A DNA stretch of 64,000 nucleotides from an uncultured Fodinibius sp. (GCA_913056455.1 CAJXMJ010000001.1:1364001-1428000), one strand, 5' to 3'. Shown: positions 1 through 10,038, counted from the first letter of the stretch. Notes: generated by a model not told the origin, from the sequence alone. Numbers and translations: made by a program.

Positions 1-835
1 GTTTCCCATCGGCCGTCTTGCGTTTATTGTATGAATGGGCAATCATAGGATCACTACCCGGATCCCAGACATTGGTATCAATACCATTGATAATACCCCG
101 TGATTTCTGCTGCTCATTTTGAAACAGCCACTCCAAACCGTTGCTGTTGTACGACAGCTCTTTCATATAGGACTCAGAAACAGTAGTAATCTGCCAACAG
201 GTTTTAAGTCCTGCTGCAAGACAGTTTAGTTTGCCATCCCAGTCGAGCAGGCCAAAATTCCGATCATCAAAATCAGGTAAGAGATGGGCTTTTCCCCGAT
301 CATACGCTCCGTGATACTCCGCATTGTGCACTGTAAGTGCTGTGGGAATATGTTTTAGATCATCATATCTATAACACTCAGTGAGCATAAAGGGTACAAG
401 TCCGGTATGGTGGTCGTGGCAATGCAACAGATCAGGCTTTTCTTCCATCCCGTTAAACCAGTCTAATACCGCAATTTGAAAACTGGCAAAACGTTCAAAA
501 TCATCCCAATAGCTGTTGCCTGTATCGGCATCGGTATAAATGCCGGGACGATCGAACCGTCCGGGAATGTCTACTACGTACAACGGAAATCCAAGCGTAT
601 TTTCTGTCTCTCGCTCGATGGAAAATTCAAACTCCCAATCTCCCAGCGGTGCACTGCCCTGCAACACTGTCTCAAAAGTGTGATTCTCTATCCATTCATT
701 AGCATATTTGGGCATCACGACGGATGCTTTTGTCAACTCTTTGTTGAGATACTTTGGCAGTGCCCCAACTACATCGGCTAATCCCCCAACTTTTGCAACG
801 GGATAACATTCCGCACTTAAATGGAATACTTTCAT
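1..835 (-). CDS. glgA: Glycogen/starch synthase (GT5), 3' end beyond window
   Basis: This gene enters from the left edge on the minus strand; its ATG is at 833-835 and 278 codons are visible without a stop. I translated it by hand. The protein starts MKVFHLSAECYPVAKVGGL, the classic N-terminus of ADP-glucose-dependent glycogen synthase, where the K-x-G-G loop binds the ADP-glucose phosphates. Further on come HCHDHHTG (about residues 138-145) and TVHNAEYHG, both typical of the GT5 N-terminal Rossmann domain. The C-terminal domain with the catalytic KxxxxxE lies outside the window. The enzyme extends alpha-1,4-glucan chains in the cytoplasm. It is divergent from the ABC exporter genes, with 163 bp between the starts. 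Identity is secure; the real length cannot be seen. Confidence 0.93.
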   Translation of the reverse strand, partial: MKVFHLSAECYPVAKVGGLADVVGALPKYLNKELTKASVVMPKYANEWIENHTFETVLQGSAPLGDWEFEFSIERETENTLGFPLYVVDIPGRFDRPGIYTDADTGNSYWDDFERFASFQIAVLDWFNGMEEKPDLLHCHDHHTGLVPFMLTECYRYDDLKHIPTALTVHNAEYHGAYDRGKAHLLPDFDDRNFGLLDWDGKLNCLAAGLKTCWQITTVSESYMKELSYNSNGLEWLFQNEQQKSRGIINGIDTNVWDPGSDPMIAHSYNKRKTADGK

Positions 836-998
836 TTGTGAAATCCTCTTCGAACTAAGCTATAATACTCTTTATAGAGCAATATCTTACTGTAATTAAA
901 TTATGTTGAAATAATCAAAACTTTATGCTTCAATCAAAATCTTTCTTTATCGATAACTTTGTCCTACTTTCAGTGAAAAATAATCATCAATAACACAT

Positions 999-1919
999 AT
1001 GGCTGTAATTGAAGTAAACAATATTTCAAAATCGTTTGGCGATACGCGAGCCGTTGACAATGTGAGCTTTGAAATTCCCAAGGGGCGCATTTTTGGGTTA
1101 CTTGGTCCTAATGGCGCCGGCAAAACAACAGCAATCCGTATTATCAACCATATTCTTATTGCTGACAGTGGTACGGTAACGATTAACGGTTATCCCGTAA
1201 GTCCAAAGACGCAAAGCATGATCGGCTACATGCCCGAAGAGCGCGGACTGTACAAAAAAATGAAAGTCGGCGAACAACTTATTTACCTGGCCCAACTCAA
1301 GGGATTATCACACGAAGAAGCCAAAAAGAAAATACGATACTGGCTCGATCGCTTTGAGGCCTCTGCTTGGTTCGATAAAAAGATCGGTGAACTTTCAAAG
1401 GGGATGTCCCAAAAAATTCAGTTCATCGCTACGATTGCACATAATCCCGACATCTACATCTTTGATGAACCCTTCAGCGGTCTCGATCCTATCAACAGCG
1501 AAATGCTTAAAGAGATCGTCATCGAACTACGCGACAATGGCAGTACTATTCTGTTTTCAACCCACCGGATGGAACAGGTCGAACAGATGTGTGATGATAT
1601 CTGCCTGTTTAATAATGGCAAAGCTGTATTAAACGGGAATCTGCGTGAGATAAAACAGCGCTATGGCAAAAACACCATCAATATAGAGTTTGAAGGTGAC
1701 GATGCTTTTCTTGATGAGTTACAAGAAGTACGTATAAACAACCGATCGGCTAATTATGCTGAAATTCGCGTACTCAACGGACAATCCATGCAGGATATCC
1801 TCAAAAAAGCAATGAATCATGCTCAAATTTATAAGTTTGAGCGCGTTGAGCCCTCTCTTACTGAAATTTTTATCTCCACCGTTGGCGAAGACAATATTAA
1901 TCCAAAAGAATTGAGTTAA
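999..1919 (+). CDS. ABC transporter ATP-binding protein, NatA-like (DUF4162)
   Basis: This is a 306-residue ABC ATPase. Walker A is GPNGAGKT (about residues 36-43), the signature is LSKGMSQ (about 134), Walker B is IYIFDEP followed by the D-loop SGLDP, and the switch histidine lies in STHRMEQ. The region after about residue 220 matches the C-terminal extension (DUF4162) of NatA-type export ATPases. It lies 4 bp upstream of an ABC-2 permease and certainly forms an operon with it. Family knowledge: NatAB-type systems export Na+ or small toxic molecules; the substrate cannot be read from the sequence. The ATG at 999 gives the usual family N-terminus MAVIEVNNISKSFG. Confidence 0.9.
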   Translation: MAVIEVNNISKSFGDTRAVDNVSFEIPKGRIFGLLGPNGAGKTTAIRIINHILIADSGTVTINGYPVSPKTQSMIGYMPEERGLYKKMKVGEQLIYLAQLKGLSHEEAKKKIRYWLDRFEASAWFDKKIGELSKGMSQKIQFIATIAHNPDIYIFDEPFSGLDPINSEMLKEIVIELRDNGSTILFSTHRMEQVEQMCDDICLFNNGKAVLNGNLREIKQRYGKNTINIEFEGDDAFLDELQEVRINNRSANYAEIRVLNGQSMQDILKKAMNHAQIYKFERVEPSLTEIFISTVGEDNINPKELS

Positions 1920-1923
1920 ATAC

Positions 1924-3228
1924 ATGAGTTTGCGTCAAATTTTACTCGTACTCAAGCGGGAATATATGACCCGCATACGCTCCAAAGCTTTTATCCTTGC
2001 AACTATCTTAATTCCACTGGGGATGGTTGCATTTGTTGGTATCGTCATAGGAATATCGGTCTGGGACTCCGATACGCAACAAACAATCGGCATTGCTGAT
2101 CAAACCGAAGTATTATATCCTCGGCTGGAAGAGATGGCGCCCGATCGTTATCAGAATTTATCTGACCTCACTCAAGACTCCTTGAGAACGCTCGTGCAGC
2201 AAGAAGAAATCGATGGATTTATTGTTTTGGATGAATCCCATATTGGTGGAGAAAGAGATCCGGAATTTATATCCAGCGGCAGCGGAGGACTTAAGCTGCA
2301 AAATACGCTGCGTACTGATTTACGGGAAGTGATCCGCAACGAACGGCTTGCACGAGCCAATGTATCAGAAGATGTACAAAAAATTTATGAAAGTGACATT
2401 TCTCTGACGACGACAAAACTCACTGAAACGGGTAAAGAAACCGAAGACGACACAGGCTTTTTGACTATCGTGGGTATTATTATGGGAGCCATTATTTTTG
2501 GTGCTATTTCGGGATACGGCGGCCTCATTACCCGAAGCGTCATCGAAGAAAAAACCAATCGCATTATTGAAGTCATTGCTTCTTCCGTAAAACCTATCGA
2601 GCTACTATTTGGGAAATTGGCAGGTATAGGAGCATTGGCTCTTACCCAGATGACCTTCTGGGTTGCTTCTCTGTTGGGACTTGCCGCGGCCGCGGGCCCT
2701 TTGGCCGGATTATTTCTCAGCGAGCAGATGTCAAATATGCCTCAAGCATCCCAAACGGCCCAAGCTTCTCAAGGCATCGACCCTGAAATATTCTCGATCC
2801 CCGCTATTGAGACTTCGTTGATTATCTACTTCGCTATCTTTTTTATCCTCGGATACCTGATCTATGCTTCCATTTTTGCAGCTATTGGCTCGGCCGTAGA
2901 CTCTGAAGCCGACACCCAGCAATATATGTTTCCTGTTATGGTTCCGATTTTTGTAGCCTATTTTATCATGTTCCAAACAATGAATAATCCCGACGGCACG
3001 CTCTCAGTCATCGGCTCCTTAATCCCCTTCTGTACGCCCATCGTTATGATTACCCGTATTGCCATTACCGATGTTCCATTTTGGCAGATCTCTCTCTCAA
3101 TTTTACTGATGATAGGTACCTTTATCGGGACAATGTGGCTAAGTGCCAAGGTCTACAGCGTAGGGATACTCAGCTATGGCAAGAATACCAACTGGAAAGA
3201 ACTTATGAAATGGATTCGCCAGGGATAA
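1924..3228 (+). CDS. ABC-2 type transporter permease, NatB-like
   Basis: This 434-residue membrane protein begins MSLRQILLVLKREYMTRIRSK, the cytoplasmic N-terminus seen in NatB/YhaP permeases. One membrane helix follows (about residues 22-48). A roughly 130-residue extracytoplasmic domain comes next, then a cluster of about five hydrophobic segments (about 175-200, 235-260, 300-330, 340-360 and 375-400). The stretch VIEEKTNRIIEVIASS between helices is highly characteristic of the ABC2_membrane_3 family. It follows the ATPase stop by 4 bp and forms the permease half of the exporter. The substrate is unknown. Confidence 0.88.
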   Translation: MSLRQILLVLKREYMTRIRSKAFILATILIPLGMVAFVGIVIGISVWDSDTQQTIGIADQTEVLYPRLEEMAPDRYQNLSDLTQDSLRTLVQQEEIDGFIVLDESHIGGERDPEFISSGSGGLKLQNTLRTDLREVIRNERLARANVSEDVQKIYESDISLTTTKLTETGKETEDDTGFLTIVGIIMGAIIFGAISGYGGLITRSVIEEKTNRIIEVIASSVKPIELLFGKLAGIGALALTQMTFWVASLLGLAAAAGPLAGLFLSEQMSNMPQASQTAQASQGIDPEIFSIPAIETSLIIYFAIFFILGYLIYASIFAAIGSAVDSEADTQQYMFPVMVPIFVAYFIMFQTMNNPDGTLSVIGSLIPFCTPIVMITRIAITDVPFWQISLSILLMIGTFIGTMWLSAKVYSVGILSYGKNTNWKELMKWIRQG

Positions 3229-3333
3229 GATTTTTTCTTTCATCTTCAGGGTTTCTTCAACAAATATAATTCTGCATTTAAAATGCTTAACTATCTATTC
3301 TATTGGTAAAACCCTGAGGGTTCTCCCATTTAA

Positions 3334-5670
3334 TCAAAGCATTTCATTTATTTTCTGGTGCACCCGCGCATCGTATTCATCCGGTCTGTAGTCTATTAAA
3401 TACTCCCGGATCTCATCATTCATGTTCTGTTTCATCCCTTTCACGACCAAAAATCGAATACGCGGATCTGCATCTTCAAATAACTCTTCGGCCCGCGCCA
3501 ACCAGTTAGAAGCTGCATGATCATGCTGAATTAAAATCTGTAATGCAGCTTCCCGAATATCATACGAAAATGGGCGTTCCGTAAAAAGATTAGCCTGTTC
3601 AATAGCATTTTCAACTTGTCCCACATTAGCGAGTTGTCTGATAGCAAAGATAGATCGTTTTCCCACCGTATCTGTCTGGGCAACTTTCTCTACAAATCCG
3701 CCAAATGACTCCTCGGCCATCACCACTGTTAACACTTCCATAGCCTTTTTAAACATGGGGAGCTCCTCAGCTCGTTGGGCTACCGCCTTTACTGTATTAA
3801 CCACAGTATCATTCTGGGAATAGTTCTGCAGAGCCATTAGACCCGCCTCACGAATAACTTGATGGTCACTTTTCAAGGCATCTAAAAATACCTGTTCCGT
3901 ACCGGAGGCCCCATTCGTAATATCCGCCATGGAAAGCAATAGTCCCGCCTCAACTTCGGGCTCTAGTTCCTGGTTCATAAAATCCTGAATAGCCAATTGC
4001 AGATCGGGATTATCGCTGTGATATCCAAGTTTACGGGCAGCGTTCGCACGCTCCTCTACCGATTCTCCCTTTCGAAGCTCATTAATCAAAAATGAAGACG
4101 GCTTGAAACTGTCGAGTGTTAGAGTCGGATAGCCTTTAGAAGATAATTGCAGCGTGTTAATCGTCGGTTGTACCTGTAGTACAATAGAGTCCTCCTTGCC
4201 GGTAAACGTTACCTCTAAGGTATCCACCTTTCCCGGATACACTTCATAGGCTTCTATCGTTGTAAGTTCTCCAAAGTGACCATGGGTAGCCGTAAATCGC
4301 AGCTTAAGAGTCCCCTCAGCTTCATTTAAATCGTAATGAACTTCATAAGCTACAGAATCCTTTTGAGTTGATGATCCCTCCTTATTGAAAGAAAATTGCG
4401 GGCTATCAAACAACGGCTGACCAATATTGTCGTACCAAAAGTCTGCATACTCATTCCAGCTGATCACGTCATCAAGATCCAACATCTTACTTATTGAATC
4501 CCGCATGAATCCTCTTACAGATTCATTTTGCCATTTTTCAATACCTTTTTGCCATCTATTCCAGCGCTCCGGTCCGAACACAGAGTATAAGGACTGAGTA
4601 AACCCCTTCGGCTGATCTTTCCTACTCAACGTGCCGTTTTCTGACATCAATTCCTTAATCAACAGTGTTTGACTCAGCGTTATGGCATCGGCCAGGCTCC
4701 ACTGTCGCTCCCGTTGCTGTACTCCAAACCACTGGCCAATTATACCGCGCATCAATTGTGTATCTATGTCTCCACGATTCTTATATATAAATATAGTAGA
4801 TGCACCCCACGATTTTGTTTCTCCATTGTGATCTTCTAACACCACAACCTGTAGCTGCTCAAAAGGATATTGACGCCCCAGTTTTTTCTCTACGGTTCCT
4901 AAATAATTTTGGACGGCCTCAAGTATTGCTTGCTGATCAACTTCACTGCCCAATGAATTCTCAACAGCTACATTTATTTTCTTTTCGCCGTAGCCTATTG
5001 ATTCATTTTTAAAACCTCCGATTGCAAATGCCAAACTGGAAGCAGGTACCTCTTTCTGTGATGCAAACCTATAGCGCATCGCATCAACCGAAAGCACCTC
5101 CTCCCCTATTTTTGCTCCAGTAGCCCAAACCTGTACTCCTGATGGTACAGATATATTAAATGTTGTTTTCATTGTTACCTGTGGATGATCCACAATGGGA
5201 ACCCAATGGCGTTGCGCCCGCGGCAACTGAGAACTCCATATCGTCTCATTACGGTTTTGAAGTACCCCAAACTGAGGACGTCCCGAATACCGAATAGTTA
5301 CTTCGTACTGCGAACCCGCTTCTGTAGAATCATCCACAAGAACAAACAGGGAATCATTTTGGAGCGAATAGTCTGCCGTTTCCCCATCTACCGAAACATT
5401 ACTCACATCCAAGTGAGAAGCATAAAGGGTTAGCGTATCGGCTCCGCTAATATTAGCCTCAACCTGATATCTTGCTTCTCCGTCGATACGCAAGTTTTGA
5501 GGCTGGATGCCCAAGCTCAGCTCTAAGTTGATGAAGTTAAAGTCCAGCTTTGGATAAGGCTCATGATCAAACGACTGGGCCTTTAAATTATCAGACACCA
5601 AGGCCATCAAAGTCACCAGAACAGCAAAAAAAAGAGCACGGGGAAGGGAATTAATACGACTTTTAAGCAT
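3334..5670 (-). CDS. M1-aminopeptidase-like secreted protein lacking the zinc-binding motif, with HEAT-like C-terminus
   Basis: The protein has 778 residues from the ATG at 5670; an in-frame TTG at 5682 is a less likely start. A signal peptide ends near LVSDNLKAQS. Residues about 35-230 resemble the beta-sandwich N-terminal domain of M1 peptidases (for example PRAQRHWVPIVDHPQ), and the middle resembles the gluzincin catalytic domain. Where active enzymes have HExxHQWFG this protein has RGIIGQWFG (R308 to G316), so all three motif residues are gone. The GAMEN exopeptidase loop is replaced by WGAST. The last 220 residues look like alpha-helical HEAT/ARM repeats, as in the C-terminal domain of M1 enzymes. 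I infer a catalytically dead, exported M1 homologue that may bind peptides or partner proteins. It is monocistronic and convergent with the ABC exporter. Confidence 0.75.
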   Translation of the reverse strand: MLKSRINSLPRALFFAVLVTLMALVSDNLKAQSFDHEPYPKLDFNFINLELSLGIQPQNLRIDGEARYQVEANISGADTLTLYASHLDVSNVSVDGETADYSLQNDSLFVLVDDSTEAGSQYEVTIRYSGRPQFGVLQNRNETIWSSQLPRAQRHWVPIVDHPQVTMKTTFNISVPSGVQVWATGAKIGEEVLSVDAMRYRFASQKEVPASSLAFAIGGFKNESIGYGEKKINVAVENSLGSEVDQQAILEAVQNYLGTVEKKLGRQYPFEQLQVVVLEDHNGETKSWGASTIFIYKNRGDIDTQLMRGIIGQWFGVQQRERQWSLADAITLSQTLLIKELMSENGTLSRKDQPKGFTQSLYSVFGPERWNRWQKGIEKWQNESVRGFMRDSISKMLDLDDVISWNEYADFWYDNIGQPLFDSPQFSFNKEGSSTQKDSVAYEVHYDLNEAEGTLKLRFTATHGHFGELTTIEAYEVYPGKVDTLEVTFTGKEDSIVLQVQPTINTLQLSSKGYPTLTLDSFKPSSFLINELRKGESVEERANAARKLGYHSDNPDLQLAIQDFMNQELEPEVEAGLLLSMADITNGASGTEQVFLDALKSDHQVIREAGLMALQNYSQNDTVVNTVKAVAQRAEELPMFKKAMEVLTVVMAEESFGGFVEKVAQTDTVGKRSIFAIRQLANVGQVENAIEQANLFTERPFSYDIREAALQILIQHDHAASNWLARAEELFEDADPRIRFLVVKGMKQNMNDEIREYLIDYRPDEYDARVHQKINEML

Positions 5671-5869
5671 GAGCAATATCAAATTAAGTATTTAAGAGTC
5701 ACTTCTAATTTTCTGTCACACAATAATGTAACGCAATAATATAAGGAGTCTTACACTTTCCGATAAATCTAAGTAAAGCTTTTTTAATTTGTTCCCTCAG
5801 CTGCAAATGATTAGTCATTCATTTCTGTTTAACAGATGTGCAAAAAGTTTAACACTAAAATATTTTATT

Positions 5870-6883
5870 ATGAGCTCAATGAAAGCAATGCAAGTTTCAG
5901 AACCGGGTTCCGATTTTGAACTCGTCGAAAAAGATATTCCCACTCCTTCTGCTGATGAAGTATTAATTAACGTTCAAGCCTGTGGAATTTGCCACAGTGA
6001 TGCCTTTGTAAAAGATGGAACAATGCCGGGTATTGAATATCCACGTGTTCCGGGACACGAGGTAATTGGCACTATAGAATCGGTTGGTAGCAACGTTTCC
6101 GAATGGGATGAAGGGCAACGCGTTGGTGTGGGCTGGCACGGTGGACATTGTCATGAGTGCGAAGCATGCCGCAAAGGTGATTTCATAAACTGTGAAAATG
6201 CACAAGTTACGGGTCTAAGTTTTGACGGCGGCTACGCCGAGTATATGACGGCCCCGCAAAATGCCCTTGCCGATGTACCCGAATCACTCAATTCTGCTGA
6301 AGCGGCCCCCCTACTGTGCGCCGGTATTACTACTTTTAATGCTCTTCGCAATAGTGATCTGAATCCGGGCGATCTGGTAGCCGTTCAAGGCATTGGCGGA
6401 CTTGGTCACCTTGCCGTACAGTATGCCCATAAATTCGGTTGTGAAGTTGTAGCCCTGTCTCGTGGTACTGAAAAACGTGAATTAGCTTACGGATTAGGTG
6501 CCGATCATTTTGTTGATACCAATGCCACTGATGCGGCCGAAGAACTACAGAAGCTCGGTGGAGCCAAAGTTATTTTGGCAACAGCCCCTAACAGTGACGC
6601 TATTACATCTGTCATTGACGGACTCGGTACCGACGGCACCCTCATGATTGTAGCCGCTACCGGTGAACCCGTCGAAGTAAGTCCGTTTCAATTAATCATG
6701 GGACGCAAATCTGTTCGCGGATGGCCCAGTGGTACAGCTAAGGATTCAGAAGATACCCTTGATTTTAGTGCCTTAACCGATATCACGCCTACTATTGAAA
6801 CCTATCCACTTGAGGAGGCAAACGAAGCCTACGACAGGATGATCAATAATGAGGCTCGGTTCCGCGTAGTTCTTGAGATGTAA
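5870..6883 (+). CDS. Zinc-dependent alcohol dehydrogenase (MDR family)
   Basis: This is a 337-residue enzyme if the ATG at 5870 is used. An in-frame ATG at 5789 would add 27 non-homologous residues, and the family N-terminus MKAMQV starts just after 5870. Catalytic zinc ligands are in CGICHSD and GHE. The structural zinc lobe is present as CHECEACRKGDFINC with its four cysteines. The nucleotide-binding motif is GIGGLGHLAVQ. Motifs and length fit the cytosolic NAD(P)H-dependent medium-chain dehydrogenases of the AdhA/YahK group, which interconvert alcohols and aldehydes. A strong terminator follows, so it is probably transcribed alone. Confidence 0.9.
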   Translation: MSSMKAMQVSEPGSDFELVEKDIPTPSADEVLINVQACGICHSDAFVKDGTMPGIEYPRVPGHEVIGTIESVGSNVSEWDEGQRVGVGWHGGHCHECEACRKGDFINCENAQVTGLSFDGGYAEYMTAPQNALADVPESLNSAEAAPLLCAGITTFNALRNSDLNPGDLVAVQGIGGLGHLAVQYAHKFGCEVVALSRGTEKRELAYGLGADHFVDTNATDAAEELQKLGGAKVILATAPNSDAITSVIDGLGTDGTLMIVAATGEPVEVSPFQLIMGRKSVRGWPSGTAKDSEDTLDFSALTDITPTIETYPLEEANEAYDRMINNEARFRVVLEM

Positions 6884-6908
6884 TTCTTAATCACTAACTA
6901 TTTACTTG

Positions 6909-6940
6909 GGTCGCGATGTTTTATATCGCGACCTTTTTTT
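6909..6940 (+). terminator. Rho-independent terminator of the alcohol dehydrogenase gene
   Basis: A perfect 9-bp stem, GGTCGCGAT (6909-6917) with ATCGCGACC (6925-6933), closes a 7-nt loop and is followed by seven T residues (6934-6940). The T-run touches the stop region of the convergent phosphatase gene. Confidence 0.92.
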
Positions 6941-7715
6941 ATTGATTACTTTCAAAAACTTCTAAGACTTTTGGCAATAACTCTCGACTGCAGGAAAACC
7001 CATTTCCTGACTCAATAGTCTCATTACCATCGGTATCACAGAATATACCACCCGATTCTTGAAGTACGGTTAATAATGGTGCCGCATCCCAAATGTTTAA
7101 TACCGGATCAAACATCAGATCTGCACGTCCCGTAGCTACGAGCATGTGACCATATGCATCGCCCCAAGTACGGTGGATGCGCGTTTTTTTGATGAGGGCT
7201 TCAAAAGCATCTCTATAACCAAACCCAGACGACGTATATACATCTGTACTCACGAAACTGGCATCAGACAGATTATTGCATGAACGCACGCTGCACGGTT
7301 CTCCATTAAGGCGTGCCCCCTTTCCTCTGGCTGCATCACAAAATTCATCCAATACCGGGGCATAAATAATACCGATTACCGGCTCTTTATCGACGACTAC
7401 TCCAATGAGCGTGGTATACAACGGCACACCGTGAATAAACGATTTCGTGCCATCGATGGGATCCAAAATCCACTGTACACTGCTCTCAGGATTATGATCG
7501 TTGTACTCCTCTCCAACAATGCCATGCTCAGGAAAACGACTTATAATCTCTTCCCGCATAACCGTTTCCGCCTCCCGATCAGCCACTGTTACCGGAGAGT
7601 CATCCGCCTTTCGCTCCACATCGAATGATTTATTAAAATAGTTGAGCGTGCGATCACCGCCTTTTTTTGCAATTTCGATAGCCGCCTTATGAGCAGTATT
7701 CAGATCAAAATTCAT
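6939..7715 (-). CDS. hisN: Inositol-monophosphatase-family phosphatase, histidinol-phosphatase (HisN) type
   Basis: This 258-residue cytosolic enzyme has the full set of IMPase metal-site motifs: VTVADREAE, GEE (about residue 68), DPIDGTKSF (about 84-92) and the late WD pair in LNIWDAAPL. The segment WGDAYGHMLVATGRADLM is the hallmark that separates HisN-type histidinol-phosphate phosphatases from inositol monophosphatases and CysQ, so I favour the last dephosphorylation step of histidine biosynthesis (Mg2+-dependent). No other his genes are nearby. Related activities such as inositol-1-phosphatase cannot be excluded from sequence alone. It is divergent from tex, with 114 bp between the starts. 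Confidence 0.85.
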   Translation of the reverse strand: MNFDLNTAHKAAIEIAKKGGDRTLNYFNKSFDVERKADDSPVTVADREAETVMREEIISRFPEHGIVGEEYNDHNPESSVQWILDPIDGTKSFIHGVPLYTTLIGVVVDKEPVIGIIYAPVLDEFCDAARGKGARLNGEPCSVRSCNNLSDASFVSTDVYTSSGFGYRDAFEALIKKTRIHRTWGDAYGHMLVATGRADLMFDPVLNIWDAAPLLTVLQESGGIFCDTDGNETIESGNGFSCSRELLPKVLEVFESNQ

Positions 7716-7829
7716 GTGTATTTAAAGTCTTAGTGTGGTTATTTTCAGCAGGTCAAATATAGGACTCTAAATTCAGGATTCAGAATCCGAAAGATTCATA
7801 ATTACCACTAAGATTTTTTATTTCATTAC

Positions 7830-10004
7830 ATGACTGATTCACAGATTGTTAGCAGTATAGCACAGGAATTAAACCTCAAATCGAAACAGGTTAAAAGTGT
7901 TGCTGATTTTTTAGATGACGGAGCTACCGTTCCCTTTCTGGCCCGTTACCGCCAGGAAGCTACCGGGGGACTCGATGAAGAAGATATCCGAAGTGTTCGA
8001 GACAAGCTGGAGTTTCACCGCACACTGGAGGATCGTAAGAAGACGATCCTGAAAACCATCGATGAGCAGGATAAACTAACCGATGAGCTCGAAGAAAAGA
8101 TCAACTCGTGTACCGACCTAAATACGCTTGAGGATCTCTACCTGCCCTATAAGCCGAAACGTCGCACCAAAGGCGATATGGCCAAAGAAAAAGGACTCGA
8201 GCCACTGGCCGAGCTTATCTGGGCCCAAGAGATTGAACAGGGTGATCCCATGGAGCATGCTTCGAAATTTGTCGATGAAGAGCAGGAAGTAGAAACCGCT
8301 GAAGATGCCATGGAGGGTGCCCTCGATATTGTCGCCGAATGGATTAATGAGTCAGCAGAGGTACGAGAAAAATTACGGGATATCTTCCAAGAGCATGCCG
8401 TAATAAAGACTGAAAAAAATCCGGCAGTAGAAGAACGCACCAACTTTGAGGACTATTACGAATTTTCTCAAAAGGCCAAGAATCTGAAACCCTATCAGAT
8501 TTTAGCCATTAATCGTGGAGAGCGAGAAAATATACTCTTTGTGAATGTAGAGCTGTGGGATGAGATAACCCTCGAAAACATCGATGATGTGGTTATTGAA
8601 AACGATATGAGCATTTTCGTCCCTCATATACAAGATGCGGTAGAGGATGCCTATAAAAGACTTTTGTTTCCGTCGCTTGAACGAGAGCTGCGCAATCAGC
8701 TAACAGAAAAAGCTGATCAGCATGCGATAGAGACTTTTGCTACCAACCTTTCCAATTTGCTGATGCAGCCGCCGCTCGATCATAAGGTGGTCATGGGCAT
8801 TGACCCGGCCTACCGAAGCGGTTGCAAGGTAGCTGTCGTAGACGAAACAGGGAAATACCTCGAAGGTACTACCACCTATCCCACGCCTCCGCAAAAGAAG
8901 GTGGCTGAAGCTGAAGAAGTTTTTGACAAGCTTATTGATAAATACGGAGTGAACCTTATTGCGATCGGCAACGGAACTGCCAGCAGAGAAACCGAACAGA
9001 TTGTTGCCAACTTCATTCAGAAACGGAAAGAGAATCATCCCGATGAAGAGCTCAATTATATGATTGTCAATGAAGCCGGTGCTTCGGTTTACTCCGCATC
9101 GAAGGTAGCAGCCGAGGAATTTCCAAATTTAGATGCTCCTCAGCGCGGCAACATTTCTATTGCACGACGTGTTCAGGATCCACTGGCCGAACTCGTAAAA
9201 ATCGATCCGAAATCGATAGGGGTGGGATTATATCAGCACGATGTAAATCAAAACCAGCTGGCACAATCGCTCGATGATGTTGTAGAAAGCTGTGTAAATC
9301 AGGTGGGTGTGAACCTAAATACCGCCAGTGCCCCACTATTATCCCATATTTCCGGTTTAAGCAGCCGAGTCGCTAAACGCATAGTAGAACATCGCGAAAC
9401 AGAAGGAACGTTCTCAAATCGCGAGCAAATCAAGGATATTAAGGGAGTCGGGGAGTTTCGCTTCCAACAAGCGGCCGGATTCATGCGTATTCCCGAATCT
9501 GAGAATCCGCTTGACAATACTGCTATCCACCCAGAAAGTTATGAGGCAACAGAAAAACTCTGCAACCTTTTCAACATTAAATTGGAAAAGTTACATGAGC
9601 AAACGGAAACAATTGCAGAAAAACTTAAAAATATTGACAAGGAGCACGTTGCCGAACAGATAGGTGTGGGAATTCCAACACTCGAATTAATCATAGAAAA
9701 TCTACAGAAACCGGGACGCGATCCGCGTGAATCTCTACCCAAGCCGGTGCTCCGAAATGATATTATGAAGATGGAAGATTTGAATGAAGGACAGGTGCTC
9801 GAAGGAACTGTTCGTAACGTCGTAGACTTCGGTGCTTTTGTAGATATCGGAGTGAAGCAGGATGGGCTTCTTCACATCTCTGAAATGGCCGATCGAAAGG
9901 TCAAGGATCCACACAATATTGTGTCGGTCGGAGACATTCTAAAACTCAAAATTGTATCTCTCGATTTGGAGCGTGGCCGCATTGGATTATCGCTCGTAAA
10001 ATAG
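7830..10004 (+). CDS. tex: Tex-family S1 RNA-binding transcription accessory protein
   Basis: The protein has 724 residues. The N-terminal helical region contains VPFLARYRQEATGGLDEEDIR, the strongest Tex signature. A YqgF/RuvC-like domain follows (VMGIDPAYRSGCKVAVVD, about residue 320). Next come helix-hairpin-helix segments (NTASAPLLSHISGL, FSNREQIKDIKGVG, about 495-560) and a C-terminal S1 domain (VLEGTVRNVVDFGAFVDIGV, about 645-720). The protein ends right after S1, without the extra tail of longer homologues such as the roughly 770-residue enterobacterial form. Tex binds nucleic acid and affects transcription and stress or toxin expression; its exact biochemical role is unsettled. It is followed by a strong terminator. 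Confidence 0.95.
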   Translation: MTDSQIVSSIAQELNLKSKQVKSVADFLDDGATVPFLARYRQEATGGLDEEDIRSVRDKLEFHRTLEDRKKTILKTIDEQDKLTDELEEKINSCTDLNTLEDLYLPYKPKRRTKGDMAKEKGLEPLAELIWAQEIEQGDPMEHASKFVDEEQEVETAEDAMEGALDIVAEWINESAEVREKLRDIFQEHAVIKTEKNPAVEERTNFEDYYEFSQKAKNLKPYQILAINRGERENILFVNVELWDEITLENIDDVVIENDMSIFVPHIQDAVEDAYKRLLFPSLERELRNQLTEKADQHAIETFATNLSNLLMQPPLDHKVVMGIDPAYRSGCKVAVVDETGKYLEGTTTYPTPPQKKVAEAEEVFDKLIDKYGVNLIAIGNGTASRETEQIVANFIQKRKENHPDEELNYMIVNEAGASVYSASKVAAEEFPNLDAPQRGNISIARRVQDPLAELVKIDPKSIGVGLYQHDVNQNQLAQSLDDVVESCVNQVGVNLNTASAPLLSHISGLSSRVAKRIVEHRETEGTFSNREQIKDIKGVGEFRFQQAAGFMRIPESENPLDNTAIHPESYEATEKLCNLFNIKLEKLHEQTETIAEKLKNIDKEHVAEQIGVGIPTLELIIENLQKPGRDPRESLPKPVLRNDIMKMEDLNEGQVLEGTVRNVVDFGAFVDIGVKQDGLLHISEMADRKVKDPHNIVSVGDILKLKIVSLDLERGRIGLSLVK

Positions 10005-10038
10005 TCTGATTTTCCTCTCCAATATTACCGTTAAATTT

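Noticed and set aside
476-781. Forward-strand open frame of 101 codons near the left edge
   Set aside because: It is antisense to the glycogen synthase gene, whose minus-strand translation is clearly homologous; the forward frame has no coding character.
3310-3322. AACCC-TGA-GGGTT hairpin between the convergent exporter and M1-like genes
   Set aside because: The stem is only 5 bp with no T-run on either strand, too weak to call a terminator.
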